Below are positions 15,516 through 24,120 of a stretch of 64,000 nucleotides of DNA, piece by piece. The notes below the pieces were generated by a model. The model did no database searches. It was not told where the DNA came from and saw only the letters and a program-made list of their open reading frames with translations. Within the stretch, counting starts at the first letter, position 1. Every line of letters starts with the position of its first letter. A program made the position numbers and the translations under genes. Origin of the DNA: Gemmatimonadaceae bacterium (lineage in GTDB: Bacteria > Gemmatimonadota > Gemmatimonadetes > Gemmatimonadales > Gemmatimonadaceae); assembly GCA_025934775.1 (NCBI GenBank), contig JAICWO010000008.1:62001-126000 (forward strand), given 5' to 3'.

Positions 15516-17027
15516 GTGATGCCTCCGACGCTTCGGACCAAGGCGCGCAAGGTGCTCGTGAGCCGCTTTGGTCATAAGGATTTTCAAAAGGGTCAGTGGG
15601 AACCGATCCGCGCCGTGCTCGAAGGCGAGGATGCGCTCGTCGTGATGCCGACGGGAAGCGGGAAGTCGCTGGTGTATCAGCTGCCGGCGCTCATGCTTCC
15701 CGGCCTCACCGTGGTCGTGAGCCCCTTGATCGCGCTCATGAAGGACCAGCAGGACAAGCTCGCGGCACACGGCGTGGACGCGCTCGCGATGCACTCGCAT
15801 CTCTCGGACAAGCAGGCGCAGCACCTCGCGCAGCGGGTCGAGGAGGGCGGCGGCGAGATTCTCTATCTCACGCCGGAGCGCTTCAAGGATCGCGATTTCT
15901 TCGAGCGGCTCCTCACGCGCACGGTGAGTCTCTTCGTCATCGACGAAGCGCACTGCGTGAGCCAGTGGGGGCACGATTTCCGGCCGGACTACCTCACGCT
16001 CGGCTCGGTCGTGAAGCGCCTCGGCCGGCCGCCGATTCTGGCGCTCACGGCGACGGCGACCGAGGAAGTGCGGGCCGACATTGCGCGGCAGTTGGGGATG
16101 GAAGATCCGCACATCACCGTCACCGGCTTCGCGCGGCCGAACCTGCACTTCGAGGTGCAGCGTACGGTCAATCAGGCGATGAAGGACGCCGCGCTCGACG
16201 AGTTGCTGCGCGAGAGTCCGGGCGTCGGCGTCGTGTACGTCGCGACCGTGCGCGAGGCGGAGCGGCTGTACGAGCAGTTCGCGCCGCAGTTCCCGATCGG
16301 CCTCTATCACGGGAAGATGGCCGGACCGGATCGCAAAGAGACGCAGGACCGGTTCATGGCCGACGAGTTCAAGGCCATCATCGCCACGAACGCGTTCGGC
16401 CTCGGGATCGACAAGGGCGATCTGCGCTTCGTGATCCACTACCACTTCCCCGGATCGGTCGAGTCGTACTATCAGGAAGCCGGGCGTGCCGGCCGCGACG
16501 GCTTGCCGGCTCGGTGCACGCTCTTCTACCGCGTGGAGGACAGCCGCGTGCAATCGTACTTCCTCGGCGGCAAGTATCCGGACGTGGAAGAGGCGGCGCG
16601 CGTGGCGATCGTGCTCGAGCAGTACCCGGTGGGCGAGACCGTGCTGCTCGACGAATTATCCGAGCGGTCGGGCGTGGCGCGGCGGAAGACGCGCATCGTG
16701 CTCGTCCTGCTCAAGCGCCACGGCCTCGTGCGCGAGTACCGCGGCGGGAGCTGGGAGCGGTTGCAGAGCAAGCTCACGTCGGTCGATCTGAGCGCGGATC
16801 TCACCGACTATGAGCAACGTCGTATTCAAGATCGCGCAAAGCTGCGCGCGATGATCAACTACTGCCAGAGCGCGCAGTGCCGCACGCGCTTCATTCTGGA
16901 GTATTTCGGGGAAGACGTCGAGCCCGGCTGGCAATGTGGGAACTGCGACGTCTGCGAGGGCACGCTGCTGGTGACGCGGCGGCGCGTATCGCGGCCCAGC
17001 GGCGAGGAGACGAGCATCGCGGTGTGA
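15516..17027 (+). CDS. recQ: RecQ-family ATP-dependent DNA helicase
   Basis: 3'-5' DNA helicase of recombination and fork repair, 503 residues. Motif I MPTGSGKSLVYQ (about 44), Ia VVSPLIALMKDQ, motif II VIDEAHCVSQWGHDFRPDY (about 140), III ALTATAT and motif VI YYQEAGRAGRDG (about 320) are all present. A C-terminal zinc-binding part uses Cys in CQSAQCR and CGNCDVC. The HRDC domain is missing and the protein ends soon after the zinc module, so it is a short RecQ. Start is GTG 15516 or ATG 15519. Confidence 0.95.
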   Translation: MMPPTLRTKARKVLVSRFGHKDFQKGQWEPIRAVLEGEDALVVMPTGSGKSLVYQLPALMLPGLTVVVSPLIALMKDQQDKLAAHGVDALAMHSHLSDKQAQHLAQRVEEGGGEILYLTPERFKDRDFFERLLTRTVSLFVIDEAHCVSQWGHDFRPDYLTLGSVVKRLGRPPILALTATATEEVRADIARQLGMEDPHITVTGFARPNLHFEVQRTVNQAMKDAALDELLRESPGVGVVYVATVREAERLYEQFAPQFPIGLYHGKMAGPDRKETQDRFMADEFKAIIATNAFGLGIDKGDLRFVIHYHFPGSVESYYQEAGRAGRDGLPARCTLFYRVEDSRVQSYFLGGKYPDVEEAARVAIVLEQYPVGETVLLDELSERSGVARRKTRIVLVLLKRHGLVREYRGGSWERLQSKLTSVDLSADLTDYEQRRIQDRAKLRAMINYCQSAQCRTRFILEYFGEDVEPGWQCGNCDVCEGTLLVTRRRVSRPSGEETSIAV

Positions 17028-17077
17028 GACGCGTTAACAGCTCGCGGTGAGCACCCGCGCTGTGAGAGATGCGAGAT

Positions 17078-17089
17078 TATAATACTGAC
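17078..17089 (+). promoter_or_regulatory. -10 element TATAAT directly before a start codon (possible leaderless mRNA)
   Basis: A perfect TATAAT at 17078-17083 ends 6 bases before the ATG at 17090, so transcription would begin at or next to the start codon. No clear -35 is visible at 16-18 bp. Confidence 0.5.
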
Positions 17090-17677
17090 ATGCGAAGCCG
17101 CGCCTTCCTCCTCGCACTGGCACTCACCGTCCCGGTGCACGCGCAGACGCCCGCGGCGCTTGCGCGTGGCTCGACGCACCACACCGTTCCGCCGGACCTC
17201 TCGCTCGACATTGCCGCGGGCGGGGGCGCACACACGCTGCACACGCCGTCGGGGTATTACCGGCCCGACCGCGCGGCGATCTTCCGAGCGTCTGCAATCG
17301 TCGCGCTTGGGCCGCGCCGAGCGATTCGCCCGGTCGTCGTCGTGGACGCGACGTCCGGCTGCCTCGGCTTTCTCTGCGCGCAGGACGACGTCTGCGCCAT
17401 CGCGCCAGACAACACGTGCGAGAATAACTTTCGCGCGCCGGGCGGCGTCGCGGTTGGCGTCGGCGCGTCCGGCGCCTGGTCGCGATATCTCGTCGGCACG
17501 GTGGAGGGCGGCGTCGGCTCGCCCTCGCGGCACACGGCGTTCGTCGGCGCGAACCTCGCCGTTCGCCTGTCATCACACTTCGCGCTGACCGGCGATGTGA
17601 GGCAGTATCGCTTCACCAACGAGCACGGTGAGCGCGTCTGGGTCGCGCCGTTCTCGGCGGGCGTCCGCGTCTACTGA
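17090..17677 (+). CDS. Exported protein of unknown function
   Basis: I do not recognise a family. The 195-residue product begins with a clear signal peptide (MRSRAFLLALALTVPVHAQ, cleavage after HAQ). The mature part is rich in Gly, Ala and short alternating hydrophobic strands. Four Cys are clustered in the centre (SGCLGFLCAQDDVC, later NTC). The C-terminus GVRVY ends in an aromatic residue, as outer-membrane beta-barrels do. An outer-membrane or surface protein is plausible. The ATG at 17090 is chosen because it starts the signal peptide and is placed at the expected transcript start; an upstream ATG at 17069 is less likely. Confidence 0.65.
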   Translation: MRSRAFLLALALTVPVHAQTPAALARGSTHHTVPPDLSLDIAAGGGAHTLHTPSGYYRPDRAAIFRASAIVALGPRRAIRPVVVVDATSGCLGFLCAQDDVCAIAPDNTCENNFRAPGGVAVGVGASGAWSRYLVGTVEGGVGSPSRHTAFVGANLAVRLSSHFALTGDVRQYRFTNEHGERVWVAPFSAGVRVY

Positions 17678-18147
17678 CCGCCGCCGAACGCGCTCGGCGC
17701 CAGCACCACCAGCTCCCCGTGCATCATCGGTATGTGGGACGGTACGCTGCACGTGAACTCGTAGGTCCCCGGCGCCTTCACCACATACGTCGTGTCGATC
17801 TTGCCTTGCGGCGGAATCTTCACGAAGAAGTCGTGCAGCACGAACGAGTGGTCGTCGTCTTCGGGATTGATCAGCGTCAGTCTGAGCGTGTCACCGGCGA
17901 CGGCGGTGATGGTGCTCGGGGAGAACGCGTACACTTCCTTGCCCTCCAGCACGCCGCCCTTGGCGAAATCCCTGGCGAGGAACGGATACGTCTTCGCCAG
18001 TTCTTTCACGAGCAGCGGGACGGTCGTGATCGTGACGTTGCGGCTGTGCGGTTGATACGCCGCCGCGCCAGGTCGCGCCGGAGCGGCGGCTCGCGTTCCG
18101 CAGCCCGCCGCGACGCAGAGCGCCGCGCAGAGGATGAAGTCTCGCAT
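17671..18147 (-). CDS. Cupredoxin-type blue copper lipoprotein
   Basis: Envelope lipoprotein of about 158 residues. The signal ends in a lipobox LCVAAGC near residue 16, so the mature protein would be lipid anchored. A plastocyanin/azurin-like domain occupies about residues 70-155. Its candidate type 1 copper ligands are His in DDDHSFVLHDF, Cys in YEFTCSVPSH, the following His, and Met in PMMHGEL. It probably carries electrons; the redox partner is not encoded nearby. ATG 18147 is chosen because it starts the signal peptide; the frame continues upstream without signal. Stops are convergent with the preceding gene and overlap by 7 bases. Confidence 0.85.
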   Translation of the reverse strand: MRDFILCAALCVAAGCGTRAAAPARPGAAAYQPHSRNVTITTVPLLVKELAKTYPFLARDFAKGGVLEGKEVYAFSPSTITAVAGDTLRLTLINPEDDDHSFVLHDFFVKIPPQGKIDTTYVVKAPGTYEFTCSVPSHIPMMHGELVVLAPSAFGGGQ

Positions 18148-18243
18148 GATTCCGTGGTGGTTTCGTGGTGAACGTACGCCCGTTGGCGTCCCCTCGCGAC
18201 CACCGTACGCGGGGCTAGCCGGCTTCGTTATCATTTAGGCACC

Positions 18244-19353
18244 GTGACCGTCGAATTCTCCGCCGCCGCGCAAGTGCCGGACGTCATCGACACGCTGGTC
18301 CTTCACAACTCGCTCAAGGCGTGGCTCACGGCCGTGATCAGCGCGGTCGTGCTCTTCGTGCTGCTGCTCCTCCTGCGGCGGCTGCTCGTCTCGCGGCTCG
18401 GCGCGCTCGCCGCGCGGACGACGAATCAGTTCGACGACATGGCGGTCGAGCTGATCAAGCGAACGCGCACGTGGGTGCTCGTCGCGGTCGCGTTGTTCTT
18501 CGGCCTGCGCGGCCTCACGTGGCCCGACACGTTCTCGCGCTACCTCGACAGCACCGCGCGGCTCGTGCTCCTCTGGCAGGTCGGGCTATGGGGCGCCGCG
18601 GGGATCAGCTTCTGGGTCAAACATTATCTCGGCGAGCGCGCCACGACGAGCGACCGCACGAGCGTCGCGATGATCGGCGCGATGAGCATTGGCGCCAAGG
18701 TGATCCTGTGGGTACTGATCATCCTCACCGCCGTGCGGTCGGTGTTCGGGATCGAGATCACGGCGCTGATCACGGGCCTTGGCGTCAGCGGCATCGCCGT
18801 CGCGCTCGCGGTCCAGAACATCCTCGGCGACCTGCTCGCCGCGCTGGCGATCGTGTTCGACAAACCGTTCGACGTCGGCGACACGATCGGCGTGGATCAG
18901 ATCACCGGCACCGTCGAGCACATTGGCCTCAAGACGACGCGGCTCCGCAGCATCGCGGGCGAGCAGGTGATCATCGGCAATGCCGATCTGCTCAAGAGCC
19001 GCGTGCACAACTATCGCCGGCAGTACCAGCGGCGGGTGGTGCTGAATTTCGACGTCACGTACGACACCAAAGCCGACGTGCTGGCGAAGCTGCCGAGCGT
19101 GGTGCAGGAGATCGTGACCGCGCAGTCGCCGGTAAAGTTCGATCGCGCGCACGTGTCGAGTCTCGGCGAGTCGGCGATACGGATCGAGACCGTGTACTAC
19201 GTGCTCGATCCGGACTATCTGCGCCACATGAACGTTCAGCAGGCGATTCTGTTGGAGGCGCTGCGGCGGTTCACGGAGCTCGGCGCGAGCTTCGCGTTCC
19301 CGAGTCGGACGGTGTATGTGGAGGGGATGGCGGTCGCTGACGCGAAGAAGTAG
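18244..19353 (+). CDS. MscS-family mechanosensitive ion channel
   Basis: Membrane channel of 369 residues that would release solutes on osmotic downshift. N-terminal helices at about 25-48, 72-92, 100-120 and 138-160 precede the pore helix, with GLGVSGIAVALAVQNILGDLLAALAI at about 180-205 (Gly/Ala-packed TM3). The beta domain starts FDKPFDVGDTIGVD, the family signature after TM3. A C-terminal alpha/beta domain follows. Start is a GTG at 18244. Single gene, flanked by oppositely oriented genes. Confidence 0.93.
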   Translation: MTVEFSAAAQVPDVIDTLVLHNSLKAWLTAVISAVVLFVLLLLLRRLLVSRLGALAARTTNQFDDMAVELIKRTRTWVLVAVALFFGLRGLTWPDTFSRYLDSTARLVLLWQVGLWGAAGISFWVKHYLGERATTSDRTSVAMIGAMSIGAKVILWVLIILTAVRSVFGIEITALITGLGVSGIAVALAVQNILGDLLAALAIVFDKPFDVGDTIGVDQITGTVEHIGLKTTRLRSIAGEQVIIGNADLLKSRVHNYRRQYQRRVVLNFDVTYDTKADVLAKLPSVVQEIVTAQSPVKFDRAHVSSLGESAIRIETVYYVLDPDYLRHMNVQQAILLEALRRFTELGASFAFPSRTVYVEGMAVADAKK

Positions 19354-19374
19354 GGTCGTTCGCTGGCGCCGCCC

Positions 19375-20166
19375 CTACACGAGCCCCTTGATCCACCCGC
19401 CATCCACCGCAATCGACTGCGCCGTGATATAGCTCGCCCGCTCTGACGCCAGAAACGCGGCCAGCGCGGCGAATTCCTTCGGCTCTCCCAGTCGATGCAT
19501 CGGGATCTCGCGCTCGAACCGCGCGAGAATCTCGGCGGGCGCGACACCTTCCTTCTTCGCGTTCGCCTGCGCGAGCTGCTCCACGCGCTCGGTGCGCGTG
19601 TAGCCCGGAAGGATGTTGTTGACCGTGATCCCGTCGGTCGCGACTTCATTCGCGAGCGTGCGCGCGAAGCCAGTCACGGCGGCACGGATGCTGTTGGACA
19701 GGATGAGATTGTCGACCGGCTGCTTGACCGTGATCGAGGTGACGTTGATGATGCGGCCCCACTTGCGCGAGCGCATTCCGGGGAGCACCGCGCGGGTCAG
19801 CTCGACCGCGCTGCGAAGCGTGAGATCCACGGCGCGCTGCCACGCGTCCCAATCGTGCGACTCGAACGGACCGGCGGGCGGACCGCCGGCGTTCGTCACC
19901 AGAATGTCGACGTGTCCGAACGCGAATTGCGCGCTCGAGACCACGCGATCGATCCCCTCGCGCGTCGACAGGTCGGCGGCAACAGCGTGGACCGCGGCGC
20001 CGGTCGACGCGGCGATCTCGCCGCGAGCGGCGTCGAGCGGCTCCTGTCCGCGCGCGCAGATGACGAGCTGCGCGCCTTCCTGCGCGAGCTCCTGCGCGAT
20101 CGCCCGACCCAAGCCGCGGCTCGCCGCGGCGACGATCGCGACGCGGCCGCGAAGACCGAGATCCAT
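19375..20166 (-). CDS. SDR-family oxidoreductase lacking the classical Tyr-x3-Lys pair
   Basis: Rossmann-fold oxidoreductase of 263 residues, typical for classical SDRs. Cofactor motif AAASRGLGRAIA (TGxxxGxG type) near residue 14, NAGGP near 90 and the catalytic Ser in INVTSITVK near 142 are present. At the place of YxxxK the protein has LILSNSIRAA, so Tyr and Lys are both replaced. A FabG-like SDR subgroup shares this LSNxxR arrangement. Calling it a 3-oxoacyl-ACP reductase is therefore unsafe. It lies 3 bp after the cupin gene and probably forms an operon with it. Confidence 0.88.
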   Translation of the reverse strand: MDLGLRGRVAIVAAASRGLGRAIAQELAQEGAQLVICARGQEPLDAARGEIAASTGAAVHAVAADLSTREGIDRVVSSAQFAFGHVDILVTNAGGPPAGPFESHDWDAWQRAVDLTLRSAVELTRAVLPGMRSRKWGRIINVTSITVKQPVDNLILSNSIRAAVTGFARTLANEVATDGITVNNILPGYTRTERVEQLAQANAKKEGVAPAEILARFEREIPMHRLGEPKEFAALAAFLASERASYITAQSIAVDGGWIKGLV

Positions 20167-20169
20167 ACG

Positions 20170-20550
20170 CTATTTCCGGAGGTACGCGTCGGTCTTGTTG
20201 AGCCAGTCCTGACGCGGCGGATCGAAGATGTCCACGTCGAGCGTGTCCTCGAGCGCCTCCGCCTTGTGAAAGACCATCGACGGGATGTGCAGCACCTCGC
20301 CCGCGTGAACGACGACTTCCTCCGACTCGTCCTCGCCAATCCAGAATCGCAGCGCGCCCTCGAGGATGTACGTGAGCTGCTCGTTCTCATGCTGATGCTT
20401 GGGGACGATGCATCCCTTTTTCAGATAGACGTGCGCGAGCATCATGCGGTCGCCGGTGATGAGGCGGCGATCGAGCATGGTCGAGACATTCTCCTTGGGC
20501 ATCTGGTCCCAGGCGTACCAGGTGACGGAGCGTTCGCCGGTCGTTGACAT
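20170..20550 (-). CDS. Single-domain cupin protein
   Basis: Small beta-barrel protein of 126 residues with both cupin motifs: PKHQHENEQLTYILEGALRFWIG (residues about 53-75, metal-binding His, His, Glu) and LHIPSMVFHKAEALED (about 90-105, second His). It may bind a metal and a small ligand, act as an isomerase/dioxygenase, or be a sensor. ATG 20550 is the first methionine before the conserved part; the frame extends upstream only through unrelated sequence. Likely co-transcribed with the SDR gene downstream. Confidence 0.88.
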   Translation of the reverse strand: MSTTGERSVTWYAWDQMPKENVSTMLDRRLITGDRMMLAHVYLKKGCIVPKHQHENEQLTYILEGALRFWIGEDESEEVVVHAGEVLHIPSMVFHKAEALEDTLDVDIFDPPRQDWLNKTDAYLRK

Positions 20551-20678
20551 ATGTGGTGTGGAGTGTGGGATCGCGAAGCGTTGAGTAAGCCTCGCGCTCG
20601 CGAGGCGCCGGATCAAGTGCCGTGCACCAGCTCCACGGCTGCGCCAAGAGGTGATGCCGCGAGCGGCGGTGCGCGCAC

Positions 20679-20707
20679 TTGACGTGCGGTCCCCTGCGAT
20701 AAACATT
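20679..20707 (+). promoter_or_regulatory. Putative sigma-70 promoter TTGACG-17-AACATT
   Basis: TTGACG (20679-20684), a 17-base spacer, then AACATT (20702-20707). The ATG at 20713 begins 6 bases after the -10, so the message would be leaderless or nearly so. Confidence 0.5.
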
Positions 20708-20712
20708 TGGCA

Positions 20713-21018
20713 ATGATGACGGCGCACGACTCGAGCTTCGACTCGAGCGCTCTGTCCGACGAGACGATCGAAGCGGTTCGATCCGCGCTCGTGTTTTACG
20801 TCGACGAGCCGTCTCGCCGCGAACGCCTGCGCGAGACGCTGCATGCCATGGCCGCGGAGGCGCGAGCCAACGCAATGCGTGCCGAGCAGTTGCTCGTAGT
20901 GCTGAAGGACATCTGGTATTCACTGCCCAGCGTGCGGAGAATCGCCGATCCGGCCGAGCAGGTGCGCCTGTTGCAGCGCGTCGTGACGATGTGCATCAAG
21001 GAGTACTACTCGGAGTAG
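20713..21018 (+). CDS. Small helical protein of unknown function
   Basis: 101 residues, no family recognised. Sequence is mostly alpha-helical with regular charged positions (SRRERLRETLHAMAAEARAN, RAEQLLVVLKDIWYSLPSV) and ends MCIKEYYSE. No signal peptide or membrane segment. The preceding promoter and high-quality codon use support a real gene. Two adjacent ATG codons (20713 and 20716) are possible starts. Divergently placed against the cupin/SDR pair. Confidence 0.6.
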   Translation: MMTAHDSSFDSSALSDETIEAVRSALVFYVDEPSRRERLRETLHAMAAEARANAMRAEQLLVVLKDIWYSLPSVRRIADPAEQVRLLQRVVTMCIKEYYSE

Positions 21019-21097
21019 CCTCGGCCGTCGCGCCGCGGGGCACCGCCTTCCCCCGCGGGTTTCGTGAATCAGAATAACAATATCGTCACCACGCGGC

Positions 21098-21526
21098 TCA
21101 GGACACGAGCGTCGCCTTGACCTGGATGTCGGGGATGCCCGCGAGCGCCTGCGAGACCGGGCAGCCGTCCTTCGTCGCCGACGCGATCGCCTGAAACTTG
21201 GCGTCATCGATGTTCGGCACGCTCGCGCGCACCTCCAGGTGCATCTTCGTGATCTTGAAGCCCTCGCCCGCCTTCTCCACCGTGCACTGCGCGGTCGTGT
21301 CGACGCTCCGCGCCGGCGTGCCGTTCTTCTCCAGCCCAGCGCTCAGCGCCATGCTGTAGCACGCGGCCTCCGCGGCCGCGAGCAGCTCCTCGGGATTCGA
21401 GCCCGGGCCGCTCTCGAAGCGCGACGAGAAGTTGTATTGACCGTTCAGTCCCGTCGCTCCTTTGAAGCTGCCGCGGCCATCCTTGAGACCGCCCTCCCAT
21501 TTCGCGCTCGCGCTGCGTGTCGGCAT
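21098..21526 (-). CDS. OsmC-family peroxiredoxin (OsmC/Ohr type)
   Basis: Thiol-dependent peroxidase of 142 residues that reduces organic hydroperoxides. The first catalytic Cys is in LAAAEAACYSMALSAG (about 57) and the second in KDGCPVSQALAG (about 123), the pattern of OsmC. The start SASAKWEGGLKDGRGSFK also matches OsmC. ATG 21526 has GGAGAG about 4 nt upstream. The same frame stays open far upstream, but that part is antisense to sufE and the epimerase and is not coding. Confidence 0.93.
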   Translation of the reverse strand: MPTRSASAKWEGGLKDGRGSFKGATGLNGQYNFSSRFESGPGSNPEELLAAAEAACYSMALSAGLEKNGTPARSVDTTAQCTVEKAGEGFKITKMHLEVRASVPNIDDAKFQAIASATKDGCPVSQALAGIPDIQVKATLVS

Positions 21527-21562
21527 CGTGCTCTCCTTTCGTCGTATTGCCCGTGTGCTGAC

Positions 21563-21591
21563 TTGACGCCGCCCGCCGGTCCCACTTGTAT
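21563..21591 (+). promoter_or_regulatory. Putative sigma-70 promoter TTGACG-17-TTGTAT for sufE
   Basis: TTGACG (21563-21568), 17 bases, TTGTAT (21586-21591). The sufE ATG at 21599 lies 8 bases downstream, again with almost no leader. Confidence 0.45.
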
Positions 21592-21598
21592 GCCGGGC

Positions 21599-22042
21599 AT
21601 GAGCGATGCGACGTCCTCCGGCCAGCTGCCTCCTGCCATCGCGCGCGTGCTGTCGCGCTTCGCCGCGATGAGTCGAGAAGAAAAGATGCAAGCGCTGGTG
21701 CACTACTCCAAGAAGCTCGAGCCGCTGCCCGAGCGACTTCAACCATTGGACCGCAGCAACTTCACCGTGCCGGAATGCCAGACGCGGGTCGATCTCTTTC
21801 CGGAGCACCACGACGGCGTGATGCACTACTACGCCGACGTCAACGTGCGTCAGTCGCCCACGATCGCGGCCTTTCTCGCGATCGTGTTCGGCGCGATCAA
21901 CGAGCAGCCGCCGTCCACCACGCTCGCCATTCCCAACGATTTCGTGCAACACCTGATGGAAGGCATCGGACTCGCCGGCCGCGAAACGGGGCTCACGGCG
22001 ATGATCGACCGCATCAAGCGGTACGCGCGCGCCGTGAAGTAA
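21599..22042 (+). CDS. sufE: SufE-family sulfur-acceptor protein
   Basis: Cysteine desulfurase partner for Fe-S cluster assembly, 147 residues, usual length. The active Cys sits in TVPECQTRVDLF near residue 57, where SufE accepts persulfide from SufS. HYYADVNVRQSPTIAAFLAI and SLTAMIDRIKRY-like C-terminal segments fit the family. No sufS/sufBCD neighbours are in the window. ATG 21599 is preferred over the ATG at 21590 because of the promoter spacing. Divergent from osmC. Confidence 0.92.
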   Translation: MSDATSSGQLPPAIARVLSRFAAMSREEKMQALVHYSKKLEPLPERLQPLDRSNFTVPECQTRVDLFPEHHDGVMHYYADVNVRQSPTIAAFLAIVFGAINEQPPSTTLAIPNDFVQHLMEGIGLAGRETGLTAMIDRIKRYARAVK

Positions 22043-22060
22043 CGTCCGCCGACGCGCTCG

Positions 22061-23074
22061 ATGACTGAAGCGGAGCTCGAGGACCTGCTCTCCACACCGC
22101 GTCCGGCCACGGTCGACGCGCTCGTGCAGTCGCCGGGCGATGTCATCGTGCTCGGCGCGGGTGGCAAGATGGGACCGACGCTCGCCCGCATGGCCGCGCG
22201 CGCCGCGAGCGCCGCTGGCGGCGCGCGCCGCGTGCTCGCCGTCTCGCGCTGGTCCTCGTCGGCGGCCGAGCGCGCGCTGCACGACGCAGGCGTCGAGACC
22301 ATCCGCTGCGATCTCCTCGACTCGGACGCGGTGCGGAGGCTCCCCGATGCGCCGAATGTGATCTTCATGGCCGGCCAGAAATTCGGCACCAGCGGCGCGC
22401 CCGCGAACACCTGGGCGATGAACACCGTCGTCCCGACGCACTGCGCGGAGCGCTATCACGAATCTCGCATTGTTGCATTCTCGACTGGAAACGTGTATCC
22501 CCTCACGCCGATCACGTCCGGCGGATCGAAGGAGACGGACGCGCTCGGCCCAATCGGCGAGTACGCCGCGTCGTGCGTCGGCCGGGAGCGCATCTTCGAG
22601 CTGTTCGCCGACCGGTACGGCACGCCGGTCGCCATCGTCCGGCTGAACTACGCGATCGATCTTCGCTACGGCGTGCTCGTGGACGTCGCGCTTCGCGTGC
22701 GGAACGGCGAGCCGGTGCCGCTCGAGATGGGCTACGTGAACGTGATCTGGCAGGCGGACGCGAACCGCATCGCGATCGAATGCCTGTCGCGCGCGAGCAC
22801 GCCGCCGTTCATCGTCAACGTCACCGGCGCGGAGCGCCTCTCCGTGCGCTCGGTCGCCGCGTGGTTCGGGACGCGATTCGGAAAGGAGGCGCGCTTCGTC
22901 GGACAGGAAGGTCCCGACGCGCTGCTCAGCAACACCGGGAAAATGCGGTCCGCCTTTCCGCCGCCGGAAACCTCGACCGAGCAGATGTTCGAGATGATCG
23001 CGGATTGGGTGGAGCACGGCGGACACGTGCTCGGCAAACCGACCAAATTCGAGGCGCGTGATGGCCGATTCTGA
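22061..23074 (+). CDS. NAD-dependent epimerase/dehydratase-like protein
   Basis: Extended SDR of 337 residues. The nucleotide-binding motif is VIVLGAGGKMGPTLARMAA (about 28), STGNVY (about 142) holds the Ser/Thr position, and EYAASCVGRER appears where YxxxK normally sits: Tyr is present but the Lys position is Gly/Val-like, so catalysis is uncertain. Substrate unknown. It overlaps the next gene by 14-17 bases, and the pairing with a DHDPS-family gene suggests a small sugar or sugar-acid pathway (inference). Confidence 0.8.
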   Translation: MTEAELEDLLSTPRPATVDALVQSPGDVIVLGAGGKMGPTLARMAARAASAAGGARRVLAVSRWSSSAAERALHDAGVETIRCDLLDSDAVRRLPDAPNVIFMAGQKFGTSGAPANTWAMNTVVPTHCAERYHESRIVAFSTGNVYPLTPITSGGSKETDALGPIGEYAASCVGRERIFELFADRYGTPVAIVRLNYAIDLRYGVLVDVALRVRNGEPVPLEMGYVNVIWQADANRIAIECLSRASTPPFIVNVTGAERLSVRSVAAWFGTRFGKEARFVGQEGPDALLSNTGKMRSAFPPPETSTEQMFEMIADWVEHGGHVLGKPTKFEARDGRF

Positions 23075-24119
23075 TCGCCCACGCGACGAGAGCATTCGCG
23101 AGCATCTACGCGCGGGACAGGTGATCCCGGCGCACCCGCTCGCGCTCACGGCCAACCGCCGCCTGGACGAGGCGCGTCAGCGCGGGCTGACGCGGTACTA
23201 CATCGATGCCGGCGCAGGCGGCATCGCGGTGGGCGTGCACACGACGCAGTTCGCCATTCGACGCGAGTCGATCGGACTGTTTCGCCCGGTGCTTGAACTG
23301 GCGATCGACGAGGCGCGCGCTGCGCTCGGCGATGATCCACGTCCATTCGCGATGATCGCCGGCGTGTGCGGGCACACGGCGCAGGCGCGCACCGAAGCGG
23401 AGATCGCCGCCGCGCTCGGGTACGACGCGGGCCTGCTCAGCCTCGGCGACTGGCGCACCGAGAGCGAGGACGAGCTGCTCGAGCACTGCCGGATCGTCGC
23501 CGAGACGATTCCGTTATTCGGGTTCTATCTCCAACCGGCGGTCGGCGGCCGCGTGCTATCGTACCGCTTCTGGCGCGAGTTCGCGGAGATCCCGCGTGTC
23601 TGGGCGATCAAGATTGCACCATTCGACCGCTATCGAACGATCGATGTCGTTCGCGCGGTCGTGGAGTCCGGACGCGACGACATCGCGCTCTACACGGGGA
23701 ATGACGACAACATCGTCGCCGACCTGTCGACGCCGTTCGCGTTCCTCGCGGCCGGCACGCGCGTGACGCGCTGGATCGACGGTGGGCTGCTCGGCCAGTT
23801 CGCCGTGTGGACGCGCGCCGCCGTCGCGCTGTTCGGCGAGATCAAGAGCGCGCGCGAAGGCGGGCTGATGCCCCCCACGCTGCTCTCGCGAGGCGCGGCG
23901 TTGACGGACGCGAATGCGGCCGTCTTCGACGTCGCACACGGGTTCGCGGGATGCATTCCCGGAATTCACGAGGTGCTCAGACGCCAGGGACTCCTCGACG
24001 GCACGTGGTGCCTGAATCCCGACGAATCGCTCTCGCCCGGGCAGGAGGATGAGATCTCGCGCGTCGAGCGCAGCTATCCGATGCTCACCGATGCCGGCGT
24101 GAGCGCGACCAGCCGCTGA
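23061..24119 (+). CDS. Dihydrodipicolinate synthase / N-acetylneuraminate lyase family protein
   Basis: TIM-barrel aldolase-like protein of about 352 residues, longer than DapA (about 290). IPAHPLALTANRRLD replaces the usual TPF start; YYIDAGAGGIAVG resembles the DHDPS GGxxGL segment. A Lys in VWAIKIAPFD sits at the expected Schiff-base position. YTGNDDNI follows. It is therefore probably a lyase or dehydratase on a keto-sugar acid and not DapA; the substrate is unknown. GTG 23058 directly before ATG 23061 is an alternative start. Translationally coupled to the epimerase. Confidence 0.8.
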   Translation: MADSDRPRDESIREHLRAGQVIPAHPLALTANRRLDEARQRGLTRYYIDAGAGGIAVGVHTTQFAIRRESIGLFRPVLELAIDEARAALGDDPRPFAMIAGVCGHTAQARTEAEIAAALGYDAGLLSLGDWRTESEDELLEHCRIVAETIPLFGFYLQPAVGGRVLSYRFWREFAEIPRVWAIKIAPFDRYRTIDVVRAVVESGRDDIALYTGNDDNIVADLSTPFAFLAAGTRVTRWIDGGLLGQFAVWTRAAVALFGEIKSAREGGLMPPTLLSRGAALTDANAAVFDVAHGFAGCIPGIHEVLRRQGLLDGTWCLNPDESLSPGQEDEISRVERSYPMLTDAGVSATSR

Positions 24120-24120
24120 C

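Noticed and set aside
21527-23155. N-terminal extension of the OsmC gene
   Set aside because: The open frame upstream of 21526 is antisense to sufE and the epimerase and has no domain; OsmC is complete from 21526.
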